A DNA stretch of 64,000 nucleotides from JAFGXW01 sp964634385 (GCA_964634385.1 CAZWIZ010000005.1:18363-82362); one strand, 5' to 3'; shown: positions 52,197-61,197, numbered from the stretch's first letter. The notes: a model not told the origin generated them from the letters alone. Numbers and translations: made by a program.

Positions 52197-53687
52197 TTAT
52201 TTAAAGGTTCTAGTCGCTTTAACAGCAGTTTGCCAATTACGATAGAGTTTCTTTCTTTCATTTTTTGACATTTCTGGTGCAAATTGTTTATCTAAAAGGA
52301 TTAAATTCTCTAATTCTTTGGTATTCTTATAAAATCCTGTAGCAATTCCACTAATAAATGCAGCCCCAAGTGCAGTTGATTCATTTATTCTTGGTCTACT
52401 TATTTTAATATTCAAAATATCACTTTGAAATTGCATTAAAAAATTATTCATTGAGGCTCCACCATCGACTTTCAAAATAGTAGGAGTAATATTTGATTCA
52501 AAAGCCATAATATCAATAACATCCTTTGTTTGATAAGCAAGTGACTCTAGTGTAGCTCTAGTAATATGAGCCGGAGTTGTTCCTCTAGTTAACCCGAAAA
52601 TAGCACCTTTTGCTTCAGTATCCCAATAAGGGGTACCAAGTCCTGCGAACGCAGGAACAACATAAACTCCATAATTATCATCAACACTAATTGCGAGTGT
52701 TTCTGAAGTTTTAGCTTCTTTAAAAAAGTTAAGTGAATCACGAAGCCATTGAATTGCACTTCCTGCGACAAAAACACTTCCTTCTAGAGCATAAGTTATT
52801 TCGCCATTAATAGAGTAAGCAATAGTTGTTAATAATCCTTTTTTTGATAATGTTGGTATTTTGCCAGTATTCATCAACATGAAACAACCTGTTCCGTAAG
52901 TATTTTTTATTGCTCCTTTTTCTAAACATAATTGCCCAAATAAAGCAGCTTGTTGATCACCTAAAATACCAGCTATTGGTATTTCAATTCCTAAAAAAAT
53001 TTTTCTTGATGTTTTACCAAAAATACTATTAGAATCACAAACTTCTGGTAAAATATTTTTATTTATTCCAAAAATTTCAAGAAGTTCTAAATCCCATTTT
53101 TTTTCAAAAATATTATATAAGAGTGTTCTGGATGCGTTAGTATAATCTGTTTTATGAACCTTATTGCCAGTTAATTTATAAAGTAACCAGGAATCTACAT
53201 TCCCAAACATTAAATTTCCATTATCCATTAATTTTTTAACACCTTCAACGTTATCTAGAATCCATTTTATTTTAGTTGCGGAAAAATACGGATCAATTAA
53301 TAGTCCTGTTTTTTCTTTAAAAACTTTTTCAAGATGATTTTTTTTAAGATTATCACAAATGTAATTACTTTGTTTTGATTGCCAAACAATAGCTTTATAT
53401 ATTGGTTCTCCTGTTCTTTTATCCCAAAGAATTGTAGTTTCACGTTGATTAGTAATTCCAATACTACTAATTTCTTCAGGTAATACTTCCGCAGTCATTA
53501 TACATTCTGCTAATGTTGATAAAACTGATTCCCAAATGTCTTCTGCATCTTGTTCGACATAGCCAGCTTGTTTATAAATCATTTTTAATTCTCTTTGGCT
53601 TGAACTAACTATTTCACCTTTTTTATTAAATAAAATCGCTCTTGATGATGTTGTTCCTTGATCAATCGCAAGAATATATTTCTTCAA
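52197..53687 (-). CDS. glpK: Glycerol kinase
   Basis: 496 residues from a TTG start at 53687; GAGGTGG lies five bases upstream and overlaps the alternative GTG. The FGGY kinase motifs are intact: YILAIDQGTTSSRAILF, ITNQRETTILWDKRTGEPIYKAIVWQ, GLGTPYWDTEAKGAIFGLTRGT and LKVDGGASMNNFLMQFQSD. It phosphorylates glycerol to glycerol-3-phosphate for lipids or glycolysis. No glpF or glpD is adjacent. Confidence 0.97.
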   Translation of the reverse strand: MKKYILAIDQGTTSSRAILFNKKGEIVSSSQRELKMIYKQAGYVEQDAEDIWESVLSTLAECIMTAEVLPEEISSIGITNQRETTILWDKRTGEPIYKAIVWQSKQSNYICDNLKKNHLEKVFKEKTGLLIDPYFSATKIKWILDNVEGVKKLMDNGNLMFGNVDSWLLYKLTGNKVHKTDYTNASRTLLYNIFEKKWDLELLEIFGINKNILPEVCDSNSIFGKTSRKIFLGIEIPIAGILGDQQAALFGQLCLEKGAIKNTYGTGCFMLMNTGKIPTLSKKGLLTTIAYSINGEITYALEGSVFVAGSAIQWLRDSLNFFKEAKTSETLAISVDDNYGVYVVPAFAGLGTPYWDTEAKGAIFGLTRGTTPAHITRATLESLAYQTKDVIDIMAFESNITPTILKVDGGASMNNFLMQFQSDILNIKISRPRINESTALGAAFISGIATGFYKNTKELENLILLDKQFAPEMSKNERKKLYRNWQTAVKATRTFK

Positions 53688-53782
53688 TATTACCACCTCT
53701 TAGTCTTATTTTATCAAATAATTCATAATTTGAAAATTTATTTGTCAAATATATGATATAATTATCTTTAGAAGGTGATTAG

Positions 53783-54712
53783 ATGGAAAAAGAATTTAAA
53801 CTTACTGACCCATATGAAAATGAAATTCATGTATATTTATGGGTGCCAAAAACTGAGTCGATAAAGGGCGTAGTTCAGATTATTCACGGAGCTAGTGAGT
53901 ATATGGGAAGATATAATGAATTTGCATCATATCTTAATTCTATTGGGTTTATTGTAATTGGAAATGATCATTTAGGACACGGTAAAAATAATATAGATAA
54001 TGATTCAATTCATTTTTCCGATAGTATCGGATTTCATAAAGTTTATGAGGGTGTTAAAACTGTAAGAGACTATATTGAAGAACATTATCCTGATTTACCA
54101 GTTATTATGTTTGCACATTCAATGGGATCTTTTATTGGAAGATATGCTATTTTGTATGATCACAAAAGATATGATGAAGCTATTTTTTCAGGAACAGGAT
54201 GGTTTAATCCAATAAAAATACATATTTCTATTTGGATAACAAAATTCATTATTAGATCAAAAGGTCAAAGATATGTCAGTGAGTATTATAATAATAAAAT
54301 TGCTGATGGAGCTATTAGATCTATGAAACGTAATGGAATCATTAATAAAAGAATAGAGTGGATTTCAAGTGTTAAAGCTGTTCAACGCGAATTTGAAGAG
54401 TCAGAGTATTGTGGAAAGCCTTTTACGATAGGAGCACAATTAGACTTATTAAATTTCATTCTTGAAGTTCAGGATAAAAAACGAATTAAGGATAGCGCTT
54501 CAAGTACTGCAATATATTTTATTAGTGGTGATTTAGATGCTCTTGGAAATTACGGTGGAGCTGTTAAAAAACTTTACAATTACTATAAAGAATGCGGATA
54601 TTCAAGAGTAAAATATACAGTGCTACGAGATTGTAGACATGAAATTATCAATGAAGTCGAAAAAGAAAGTACTTATCGAAGAATTGGTGATTGGATGAAA
54701 TATAATATATAA
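53783..54712 (+). CDS. Alpha/beta hydrolase, monoglyceride lipase / lysophospholipase-like
   Basis: 309 residues of the Hydrolase_4 (serine aminopeptidase S33-like) group. QIIHGASEYMGRYNEFASYL is the oxyanion and cap-entry segment, GHGKN follows, the nucleophile is AHSMGS, the acid is in SGDLDALGNYGG and the histidine in CRHEIINE. Such enzymes release glycerol or glycerophosphodiesters from lipids, which would supply glpK next door, transcribed divergently (inference). AAGGTGA precedes the ATG. Confidence 0.87.
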   Translation: MEKEFKLTDPYENEIHVYLWVPKTESIKGVVQIIHGASEYMGRYNEFASYLNSIGFIVIGNDHLGHGKNNIDNDSIHFSDSIGFHKVYEGVKTVRDYIEEHYPDLPVIMFAHSMGSFIGRYAILYDHKRYDEAIFSGTGWFNPIKIHISIWITKFIIRSKGQRYVSEYYNNKIADGAIRSMKRNGIINKRIEWISSVKAVQREFEESEYCGKPFTIGAQLDLLNFILEVQDKKRIKDSASSTAIYFISGDLDALGNYGGAVKKLYNYYKECGYSRVKYTVLRDCRHEIINEVEKESTYRRIGDWMKYNI

Positions 54713-54741
54713 AAAATGATGCTTATGCATCATTTTTTTTA
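54711..54741. terminator. Bidirectional terminator between lipase-like gene and ymfH
   Basis: AAAAAATGATGC pairs with GCATCATTTTTT around TTAT; both genes end at it. Confidence 0.88.
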
Positions 54742-56024
54742 GGATAAACAGTTATATAAGTATATGAATCCTCATTTAATAGAAGTTTTTTTGAATCATT
54801 TAAATCATTAATTGTAATTGAATCAGCGACGTCTAAGATATTAAAAAGTGAAGAACCAATATAGTAATATTTAGTAAATTGATTAGCTATATATTCTAAA
54901 CTATTCAAAGCTTGAATAAAGCTGCCAATAATTTGTTTTTTTGTTCTATTAAACTCTGTTTCTTTAATTTCAAATGTTTCTAGATTAAGAAATATTTCTT
55001 TTAAAGTTGTTTTTAACTCAACAGGTGAATATGTTTCACTACCGATTAGAAAGAAACCATAACTTTCCTCAAAGGTTATATCAATTCCAAAACTATCATT
55101 TATTAATCCTTTATTAATCAAACTTCTATAGTTTTGGGAACTTTTACCTATAATAAGATCAATTAATATAGCCATTGTTAGTTCTTTTTTCATAATGTTC
55201 TCTTCTTTAAAATTAGTTGGTGATTGTTTAATTCCGAGTAAGAAGTTTGGAATGGAAATTTCTAAATTCATATTAGATTCTTTTTTGTAAACAATATTAG
55301 TTTGATTTGAAATATTACTAGCATCTATATATTGATTTTGAAAAGTTATTTTTTCTTGATTTTTTTTAATAAATTTAATTAGTTTTTTTGGATCAAAATT
55401 ACCTGTGATAAATAAAATCATATTTTTGGGATTATAAAATGTTTGATGTGCTTTTTTTAAAATGTCAACATTAATTTCTTTTAGTGATTCTTCTGTTCCT
55501 AAAATATCATATTTTATCGGATGAGTTTCAAACATGTTTTTTATTAAATTCATATAAGCAATAGTATTTGGGTCATCTTGATACATTCTTATTTCTTGAA
55601 TAATAATATCTTTTTCTTTTTCAACGCCTTCATCTGTAAATAAAGGGTTTTGAACAAAGTTAAGTAATAGCTCAATATTGGTTTCTAGATTTGCGGTACA
55701 AGAAAACATATAGGTTGTTCGATTATTTTGGGTAAATGCATTAACTCTTGCTTGATTTGTTGCAAATTTCGAAGATACGTCTTGATTATTTTGTTCGAAT
55801 AATTTATGTTCTAAAAAATGAGCAATTCCTTTTGGCAGATCATAGTATATATTATTTTCATCCTTAATTTTAGTCGCTATTGATCCTAAACTTGTCGAAA
55901 AAGTAACATAGGATTTATGAAACCCTTTTTTAGGTAATAAATAAACACTTAATCCATTATCTAATATTTCAGTATATAGAGTTTCTTTGATTTTAAGGTA
56001 TTCTTTTTTATTCATCTTTATCAT
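54723..56024 (-). CDS. ymfH: M16 zinc peptidase-like protein YmfH (EF-P modification-associated family)
   Basis: 433 residues. The inverted zinc motif HFLEH is at 69-73, with the downstream glutamate in EKDIIIQEIRMYQD, so this subunit is catalytically equipped. LPKKGFHKSYVTFSTSLGS is typical of YmfH. It overlaps the ymfF end by 17 bases. ATG 56024 and ATG 56015 are both possible; AAGGGA is rather close to the first and far from the second. Relatives are linked to 5-aminopentanol modification of EF-P in Bacillus, but their exact role is unclear. Confidence 0.88.
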   Translation of the reverse strand: MIKMNKKEYLKIKETLYTEILDNGLSVYLLPKKGFHKSYVTFSTSLGSIATKIKDENNIYYDLPKGIAHFLEHKLFEQNNQDVSSKFATNQARVNAFTQNNRTTYMFSCTANLETNIELLLNFVQNPLFTDEGVEKEKDIIIQEIRMYQDDPNTIAYMNLIKNMFETHPIKYDILGTEESLKEINVDILKKAHQTFYNPKNMILFITGNFDPKKLIKFIKKNQEKITFQNQYIDASNISNQTNIVYKKESNMNLEISIPNFLLGIKQSPTNFKEENIMKKELTMAILIDLIIGKSSQNYRSLINKGLINDSFGIDITFEESYGFFLIGSETYSPVELKTTLKEIFLNLETFEIKETEFNRTKKQIIGSFIQALNSLEYIANQFTKYYYIGSSLFNILDVADSITINDLNDSKKLLLNEDSYTYITVYPKKNDA

Positions 56025-57267
56025 CGTCCCTTAATAAGAAAACAGTATCTTTCTTTATGCTTTTAGCAATGCGAGTAATATCGTTTTTTGTTACTAAATT
56101 TAGTTGTTCTATTAACTTGTTTGAATCAAAACGATCATGAAAGAGGGAATCTCTACTTATTCTTGATAGTATTCCAATGTTTGAATCAAGACTTTCGATT
56201 ATTCCGTTTGTTTGCATTGTTTTAGCAATTTTTAATTCTTCATCGGTATATTCTTGATTAATTATTTTTTCTAATATTTTATCAATAGTTTTCAAAACAA
56301 TATTGTAATCCTTTTTGTTAATACCAGAAACTATAAATAAAACACTTTTATAAGGGTCATAACTACTACTAATAAAGTAAACTAGTCCTAGTTTTTCTCT
56401 TATCTCTTTAAAAAGCATACTTTCTCCGCTTCCACCAAAAAGTGTATTAAATAAAATTCCTCCTAAATAATTACTTGTATGATAAAAGGCATTAAGACGG
56501 TACCCTATGACCAATTTTGATTGTTTAATCGCGATTTTTTTATTTATTTTTGTTACTTTAGTAATGTTTTTTGTTGATTTATCAACTAATGTTGGAATAT
56601 AATCACGTTCAGAAAAAGGAAAAGTAGTTTTTATTTCTTTTTCTATTTTGGCAAAATCAAAATCTCCAATGATGTTAATGGTAATCATATCATTAGTTAT
56701 CATATCGTGGTACGCAGCAATACAATCGTCTAACGTAATACCTTTAAGTAATGTTTCTTCACCAAGTGCGCTTAAACGATATATCTCATCTTTAAACATT
56801 ATTTTATTTGTTTCAACAACAGCATACTTTAGTTTATTTGCGTAAATACTATTAAAGTATTCTTTCATTAATCTTAATTCTTCTTGAAATATTTTTTCAT
56901 TAAAATAGGGGTTGAATAAAACCTCTTTAACAAATAGTAATGCATCTTTGAAAAGTAAATCATTATTCAAGGTATAATCGTCATTGATAAAAGATAAATC
57001 AAAATTAATAAAATGTGTTTTAGCAATTTTACTTACACCTACGTTAAAACGAGTTGCATACATATTTTCTAAATACGCAGACATTAGTTCTCGTGAAGGA
57101 TATTTTTTTGAAATTGCTTTTAATAAATATGGTAATAATGTTCTTTTTGAAATTGTCTTTTCATTTAAACTATTAGCAAAAGACAATTGTAATCTAGTTG
57201 TTTTGAATTTTGTTGTTTTTACCATATTTAATGTGTAATTGTTTCCATATATTGTTTTACTTTCCAT
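56008..57267 (-). CDS. ymfF: M16 peptidase-like protein YmfF, non-catalytic partner
   Basis: 419 residues with the M16 fold (LSFANSLNEKTISKRTLLPYLL, then FNTLFGGSGESMLFKEIREKLGLVYFISSSY) but without any HxxEH motif where the zinc site should be. It is thus the inactive subunit, as in Bacillus YmfF, pairing with YmfH. AGGAG precedes the ATG immediately after a terminator hairpin, leaving little room for a separate promoter. Confidence 0.87.
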   Translation of the reverse strand: MESKTIYGNNYTLNMVKTTKFKTTRLQLSFANSLNEKTISKRTLLPYLLKAISKKYPSRELMSAYLENMYATRFNVGVSKIAKTHFINFDLSFINDDYTLNNDLLFKDALLFVKEVLFNPYFNEKIFQEELRLMKEYFNSIYANKLKYAVVETNKIMFKDEIYRLSALGEETLLKGITLDDCIAAYHDMITNDMITINIIGDFDFAKIEKEIKTTFPFSERDYIPTLVDKSTKNITKVTKINKKIAIKQSKLVIGYRLNAFYHTSNYLGGILFNTLFGGSGESMLFKEIREKLGLVYFISSSYDPYKSVLFIVSGINKKDYNIVLKTIDKILEKIINQEYTDEELKIAKTMQTNGIIESLDSNIGILSRISRDSLFHDRFDSNKLIEQLNLVTKNDITRIAKSIKKDTVFLLRDDDKDE

Positions 57268-57278
57268 AATTATTCTCC

Positions 57279-57306
57279 TAAAAAAAGTGCGTTAGCACTT
57301 TTTTAT
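57279..57306. terminator. Hairpin terminator between deoD and ymfF
   Basis: AAAAAAAGTGC and GCACTTTTTT pair around GTTA. Runs on both sides make it work in either direction. The ymfF ribosome binding site follows directly, so it may attenuate rather than end transcription. Confidence 0.85.
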
Positions 57307-57309
57307 TTA

Positions 57310-58020
57310 TTATTCAGCCATTCCTAAAGCTATATCCATCATTTTAGTAAAAGCGAATTGACGTTCTTCTGCTGTAGTTGCTTCATGAGTAACTAATGAA
57401 TCACTTACAGTTAATAAGCAAGCGGCATTTTTACCTGTCACTTTCGCATTATGAAACAAGGCGAATGATTCCATTTCAACAGCTAAACATCCATGTTTAT
57501 CGTGAATTTCTTTAAATTCATTAAAGTTATCACGATAGAATACATCACTTGAATGAATTGTGCATTTTGTGATTGGAATTTTTAAATCATTAGCAATTTT
57601 ATCTAATTTTTCATTTAATTCTAAACTTGGGTAAGTAGTGTCAATATTAGTTGAAGAACTTTGAATATTTGCAAAATTTGATTGACTCCATGCTTTTTCA
57701 ACTAATACAACATCATATAATTCTAATTCTCGACTATATGCTCCACAACTTCCTATTCTTACAATATTATCAATATCATAGAATTTGAAAAGTTCATATG
57801 AATAGATTCCGATACTTGGCATTCCCATGCCGCTTCCCATAACACTAATTCTTTTACCTTTATATGTACCAGTATAACCAAACATATTACGAACATTATT
57901 AAATTTTACAACGTTGTCTAAATAAGTATCAGCTATATATTTTGCGCGAAGAGGATCTCCGGGCATTAAAACTGTTTTTGCGATGGTATTATCTTTTGCT
58001 TCAATATGAGGTGTACTCAT
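57310..58020 (-). CDS. deoD: Purine-nucleoside phosphorylase (DeoD type)
   Basis: About 236 residues of the hexameric DeoD/PNP family. TVLMPGDPLRAKYIADTYL, GSGMGMPSIGIYSYELF, RIGSCGAYS and VEMESFALFHNA mark the phosphate and nucleoside sites, and SDSLVTHE carries the catalytic aspartate near the base. It splits purine (deoxy)nucleosides to base and (deoxy)ribose-1-phosphate. GGAGG precedes ATG 58020; longer frames lack a site. It is the last gene of the yczE-yczE-deoC-deoD operon. Confidence 0.97.
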   Translation of the reverse strand: MSTPHIEAKDNTIAKTVLMPGDPLRAKYIADTYLDNVVKFNNVRNMFGYTGTYKGKRISVMGSGMGMPSIGIYSYELFKFYDIDNIVRIGSCGAYSRELELYDVVLVEKAWSQSNFANIQSSSTNIDTTYPSLELNEKLDKIANDLKIPITKCTIHSSDVFYRDNFNEFKEIHDKHGCLAVEMESFALFHNAKVTGKNAACLLTVSDSLVTHEATTAEERQFAFTKMMDIALGMAE

Positions 58021-58030
58021 TTTTTTCCTC

Positions 58031-58690
58031 CTAATAATCCGAATTTGATATTTCACCTTTAATAAGTGAAATACCGCTACTGGTACCAATTCTAGTAGCT
58101 CCAGCAGAAATCATTTTTTCTAAATCTTCTTTAGTTCTTACTCCGCCACTGGCTTTTACTTCTTTATCTTTCGCTACTGCTTTCATTATTTTAACATCTT
58201 CAACAGTTGCCCCGCCAGTTCCAAAACCAGTACTTGTTTTAACAAAATCAGCATTTGCTTTCATAGCTGCAATACTTGCTAATTTAATTTCTTCTTTTGT
58301 TAAATAACAAGTTTCTAATATTACTTTTAGTGTTTTTTCTTTACAAGCTTCTCTTACAGCTTTTATTTCCTCATATACATAGTCAAAGTCTTGTGCTTTT
58401 ACTTTACCAACATTAAGAACCATATCTATTTCATCAGCTCCATTTTTAATGGCATCAATAGTTTCAAAAACTTTTGTATTAATTGTATTAGCTCCGAGTG
58501 GAAACCCTATTACTGTACAAACTAAGACATCTGTTTCCTTTAATAATTTGTGGCTATGCTCAACCCAAAAAGGATTAACGCAAACACTTTTAAAATCGTA
58601 TTCTATTGCCTCTTCAATTAACTTGTTAATTTCTAGTTCTGTGCCAAAAGCTTTTAAATATGTGTGATCAATTAATTTGTTCAATTTCAT
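58031..58690 (-). CDS. deoC: Deoxyribose-phosphate aldolase
   Basis: 219 residues, splitting deoxyribose-5-phosphate into glyceraldehyde-3-phosphate and acetaldehyde. The Schiff-base lysine is K151 in FVKTSTGF; EIDMVLNVG and VKASGGVRT are the other conserved stretches. AAAGGA lies nine bases before ATG 58690, within the end of the membrane gene it overlaps by 23 bases. A phosphopentomutase is also needed to link the phosphorylases to DeoC and is not in the window. Confidence 0.97.
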   Translation of the reverse strand: MKLNKLIDHTYLKAFGTELEINKLIEEAIEYDFKSVCVNPFWVEHSHKLLKETDVLVCTVIGFPLGANTINTKVFETIDAIKNGADEIDMVLNVGKVKAQDFDYVYEEIKAVREACKEKTLKVILETCYLTKEEIKLASIAAMKANADFVKTSTGFGTGGATVEDVKIMKAVAKDKEVKASGGVRTKEDLEKMISAGATRIGTSSGISLIKGEISNSDY

Positions 58691-59327
58691 ATAAACCAAT
58701 CCTTTCAAATAGTTTTAAATATATTTTAACTAATACTCCAATACTTAATGAAAATATTAGTGTTCCAACGTTCACCATTCCAAAACCTACACCAGCAATA
58801 GAACCTATTATTATTGCTGAAATTACTGCTGATACTTCCATTGAACTACGAACTAATACTAATTTATCTGTTTTAAATAGTCGCATAAAAGTAAGCATTG
58901 CTTCATCAAACACTCCTGCTGGAAACGTTGATATTATTAGTAATGATCCGCCAAATGGTAATAATATCAAACCAACTAAATAAGTTAAAATTCTAATAAT
59001 TATATCATGTGGCATAAAATTAATAAAAACATATAAATCGAAGATATCGATTACATATCCAACAAAAATAATAGGAATAAACATTAAAATATATTTAATA
59101 TGTTTATTCATTACTGTTACAAAAATTAAAAAAACTGTTGCGACTAAGATAACTGCTGTTCCAAATGATATTCCTGTTAATGCATGTAAACTAAAGTGTA
59201 AAGAGTCCCAAGAACTAAGACCAAGATTACTTTTTTTCATCATTACAACTGCAAAAGAAATAATAATTGAACCACTAATGTAAATTAAAATATTTTTAAT
59301 ATTAAAAATCATTTTACGATGTTTCAT
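58668..59327 (-). CDS. YczE/YyaS-type integral membrane protein, second copy
   Basis: 219 residues with five or six membrane helices. The family signature MKKSNLGLSSWDSLHFSLHALTGISFGTA follows helix 1 and a related repeat occurs in the C-terminal half (MRLFKTDKLVLVRSSMEVSAVISAIIIGSIAGVGFGMVNVGTLIF). GGAGGG lies eight bases before the ATG. The family is uncharacterised. Its placement in a deo operon suggests a link to nucleosides or deoxyribose, for example export or uptake, which is inference only. Confidence 0.82.
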   Translation of the reverse strand: MKHRKMIFNIKNILIYISGSIIISFAVVMMKKSNLGLSSWDSLHFSLHALTGISFGTAVILVATVFLIFVTVMNKHIKYILMFIPIIFVGYVIDIFDLYVFINFMPHDIIIRILTYLVGLILLPFGGSLLIISTFPAGVFDEAMLTFMRLFKTDKLVLVRSSMEVSAVISAIIIGSIAGVGFGMVNVGTLIFSLSIGVLVKIYLKLFERIGLYEIEQIN

Positions 59328-59958
59328 TTAATGACCCTCCAAGCATTTTCAAAAACACTGCCAGGATAGGTCCGAGTATTAATGCCATAACGACGGAACC
59401 TACTCCCACTGTTCCAAAACCGATTCCGGCAATAAATCCAAAAAGAGTACCAAGTGAAATTCCTAAAACTTCTATAGCTATTCTAATTCCAGCTACTTTA
59501 TCAGTTTTTAAAACATTCATAATTACAATCATTAATTCATCAAATACAAAAGCAGGATATTTCGATGAAATAATAAAAGCAAGTCCAAGTGGGATAGCAA
59601 TTACTCCTAAAAAATAAAACAATAATCTAAGTAAAATAGTTGTTGGTTCGTAATTACCAAAAACTATAACATCCCAAAAATCTAAAGATATTCCAACAAG
59701 TATAATTGGAACAATCATAAAAATAAGTTTCCACTTTCTAGTGTAACCAAGGACAATAGCCATAAGTATTAAAGCAATAATAATTGATGTTGTCCCAAGT
59801 GATAGATTGATTAGTACACTTAAGTTGTATGTCACAGTATCCCATGGCCCTGCCCCAAAATCAGACATTATCATTGTGTTTACACCAAAGCCTAAAACAA
59901 AAAAACCAAAAAGGTAATAAAAATTATTCTTTTTGTTAAATTCAATTTTTCTATTCAT
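59314..59958 (-). CDS. YczE/YyaS-type integral membrane protein, first copy
   Basis: 214 residues, a paralogue of the next gene with the same signature (MSDFGAGPWDTVTYNLSVLINLSLGTTSI and VLKTDKVAGIRIAIEVLGISLGTLFGFIAGIGFGTVGVGS). It overlaps the second copy by 14 bases. AGGAGGTG precedes the ATG and is complementary to a loop in the leader RNA. Two tandem copies suggest a heterodimer. It is the first gene of the deo operon. Confidence 0.82.
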   Translation of the reverse strand: MNRKIEFNKKNNFYYLFGFFVLGFGVNTMIMSDFGAGPWDTVTYNLSVLINLSLGTTSIIIALILMAIVLGYTRKWKLIFMIVPIILVGISLDFWDVIVFGNYEPTTILLRLLFYFLGVIAIPLGLAFIISSKYPAFVFDELMIVIMNVLKTDKVAGIRIAIEVLGISLGTLFGFIAGIGFGTVGVGSVVMALILGPILAVFLKMLGGSLNETS

Positions 59959-60043
59959 AAAACACCTCCTAAAATTGTAGTTACCGCTCTAAAGTCAATT
60001 TTAGGGGACTTGTAACTCCTAACCATATCTTAGGATTAACGAT
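59959..60043 (-). promoter_or_regulatory. Structured leader RNA of the yczE-deoC-deoD operon, riboswitch candidate
   Basis: The 5' untranslated region contains the hairpin TCCTAA-GATATGG-TTAGGA (60035-60017), preceded by AAT and followed by GTT, closely like the J1/2-P2-L2-J2/3 part of purine riboswitches. A second hairpin follows, with AAGTC (60011-60007) pairing GACTT (59996-59992). It is closed further out by GTTAC with GTAAC. Its loop carries CCTAAAATTG (60005-59996), the exact complement of CAATTTTAGG (59977-59968), the start of the ribosome binding site. The usual J2/3 and J3/1 ligand contacts are not recognisable. Confidence 0.6.
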
Positions 60044-60049
60044 ATTTAT

Positions 60050-60078
60050 ATTTTACAAAAAAAGCGTAATAAAATCAA
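60050..60078 (-). promoter_or_regulatory. Promoter of the yczE-deoC-deoD operon
   Basis: TTGATT (60078-60073) and TAAAAT (60055-60050) are spaced by 17, placing the transcript start at about 60043, right at the first leader hairpin. Confidence 0.65.
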
Positions 60079-60118
60079 CATATTCTTAAAATAATGAAAA
60101 TTTATGTTTATAATTTGT

Positions 60119-61138
60119 TTAGTTATTATAATAAGTAATTTCAAAATTGATGACATCTTCTAATTGAGAGCTATTATCATCAACATTATAAATTCTAATT
60201 GTTGTTTTTTCACCTAAGATAATTTTATAGTTTAGGTTGTTATTAATAAAAATGAAGTTCTCTCCATCATATTGCCCATTATAGTTTAACTCATAAAAAT
60301 TAAGTATCTCGTCAATAGAGTAATCATAAATATAACCTTTTACCACTGAAAACTCTTTTTCAAAGCAACTCTCAGTTATTTCTTCTGAACATACTTTTTC
60401 AGTATGCACTTCGTTAGTCGAAGTATCTTCAATTATTTTCATATAATAACCTAAATTTTTAAGATCATTGTCATTTTCATCAAAACTTGATGATAAAATA
60501 CTCACTTTTGGTGGTAATGGAATTATATGTGTAATGTATTTTGTTAAAATTGCTTTTTCAGGAACATAATCATTATTAACTGGTAAATATTCTTTTAAAT
60601 ATGCTTCATGAATGTCATATGCAATAATAGATAAATAATATGGAATTATAATTAATTCATCATTATGATAAAATTCAGTATATGAAAATACAATTCTAAG
60701 TCCGTTTTCGATTGACATGTAAGCATCAACATCATAAATATTATTGTCAATACTAATATTAGTTAAATTAAAATTACCATCTGTTGCTCCTAAAGATAAT
60801 CGAACTTTATCACCATATGAATCATTAATGAATTTATCATAAACAATATAATCATCATAATATTCTAAAAAATCTATAAATTCATTGCTAATATCTAAAT
60901 AATTATTTATCGCAGTAAATCGATAATTATTATCAAGTATACCAACAAAATAATAGTATTCTTTTGAAAAAGTGTATTCAAATAATTTTTCTGTTGTTTT
61001 ACCATTATAGTAATTAAATTCAAGGGTATTACTATTAATAATCTCGGTATTTGGCAAAGCATTAAATGGGTTTTGTGAACAGGAACTAAGAGTGAAAATA
61101 CTAATACTTACTAATATCAATAATAAACTTTTTTTCAT
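60119..61138 (-). CDS. Lipoprotein of unknown function
   Basis: 339 residues. The signal peptide MKKSLLLILVSISIFTLSSC ends in a lipobox with cysteine 20, so the protein is tethered to the outer face of the membrane. The mature part is acidic, rich in N, Y, I and D, without a recognised domain. A pair of cysteines in VCSEEITESCFEKEF may form a disulphide. The length and composition are like many lineage-specific surface lipoproteins. It lies alone between the deo operon and ileS. Confidence 0.75.
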   Translation of the reverse strand: MKKSLLLILVSISIFTLSSCSQNPFNALPNTEIINSNTLEFNYYNGKTTEKLFEYTFSKEYYYFVGILDNNYRFTAINNYLDISNEFIDFLEYYDDYIVYDKFINDSYGDKVRLSLGATDGNFNLTNISIDNNIYDVDAYMSIENGLRIVFSYTEFYHNDELIIIPYYLSIIAYDIHEAYLKEYLPVNNDYVPEKAILTKYITHIIPLPPKVSILSSSFDENDNDLKNLGYYMKIIEDTSTNEVHTEKVCSEEITESCFEKEFSVVKGYIYDYSIDEILNFYELNYNGQYDGENFIFINNNLNYKIILGEKTTIRIYNVDDNSSQLEDVINFEITYYNN

Positions 61139-61164
61139 TTAAATCACATCCTAATACTATTATA

Positions 61165-61192
61165 TCAAAAAAGTCTGAAAAATCAGACTTTA
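61165..61192 (-). terminator. Terminator of ileS
   Basis: AAGTCTGA (61171-61178) pairs with TCAGACTT (61183-61190) around four A; on the - strand a T run follows. Confidence 0.88.
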
Positions 61193-61197
61193 AAGTA

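Noticed and set aside
59959..60043. Standard guanine or adenine riboswitch upstream of the deo operon
   Set aside because: The P2/L2 half fits, but the canonical GTTTCTACC J2/3, CCGTAAA L3 and J3/1 sequences are not present, so it is reported only as a variant or new candidate.
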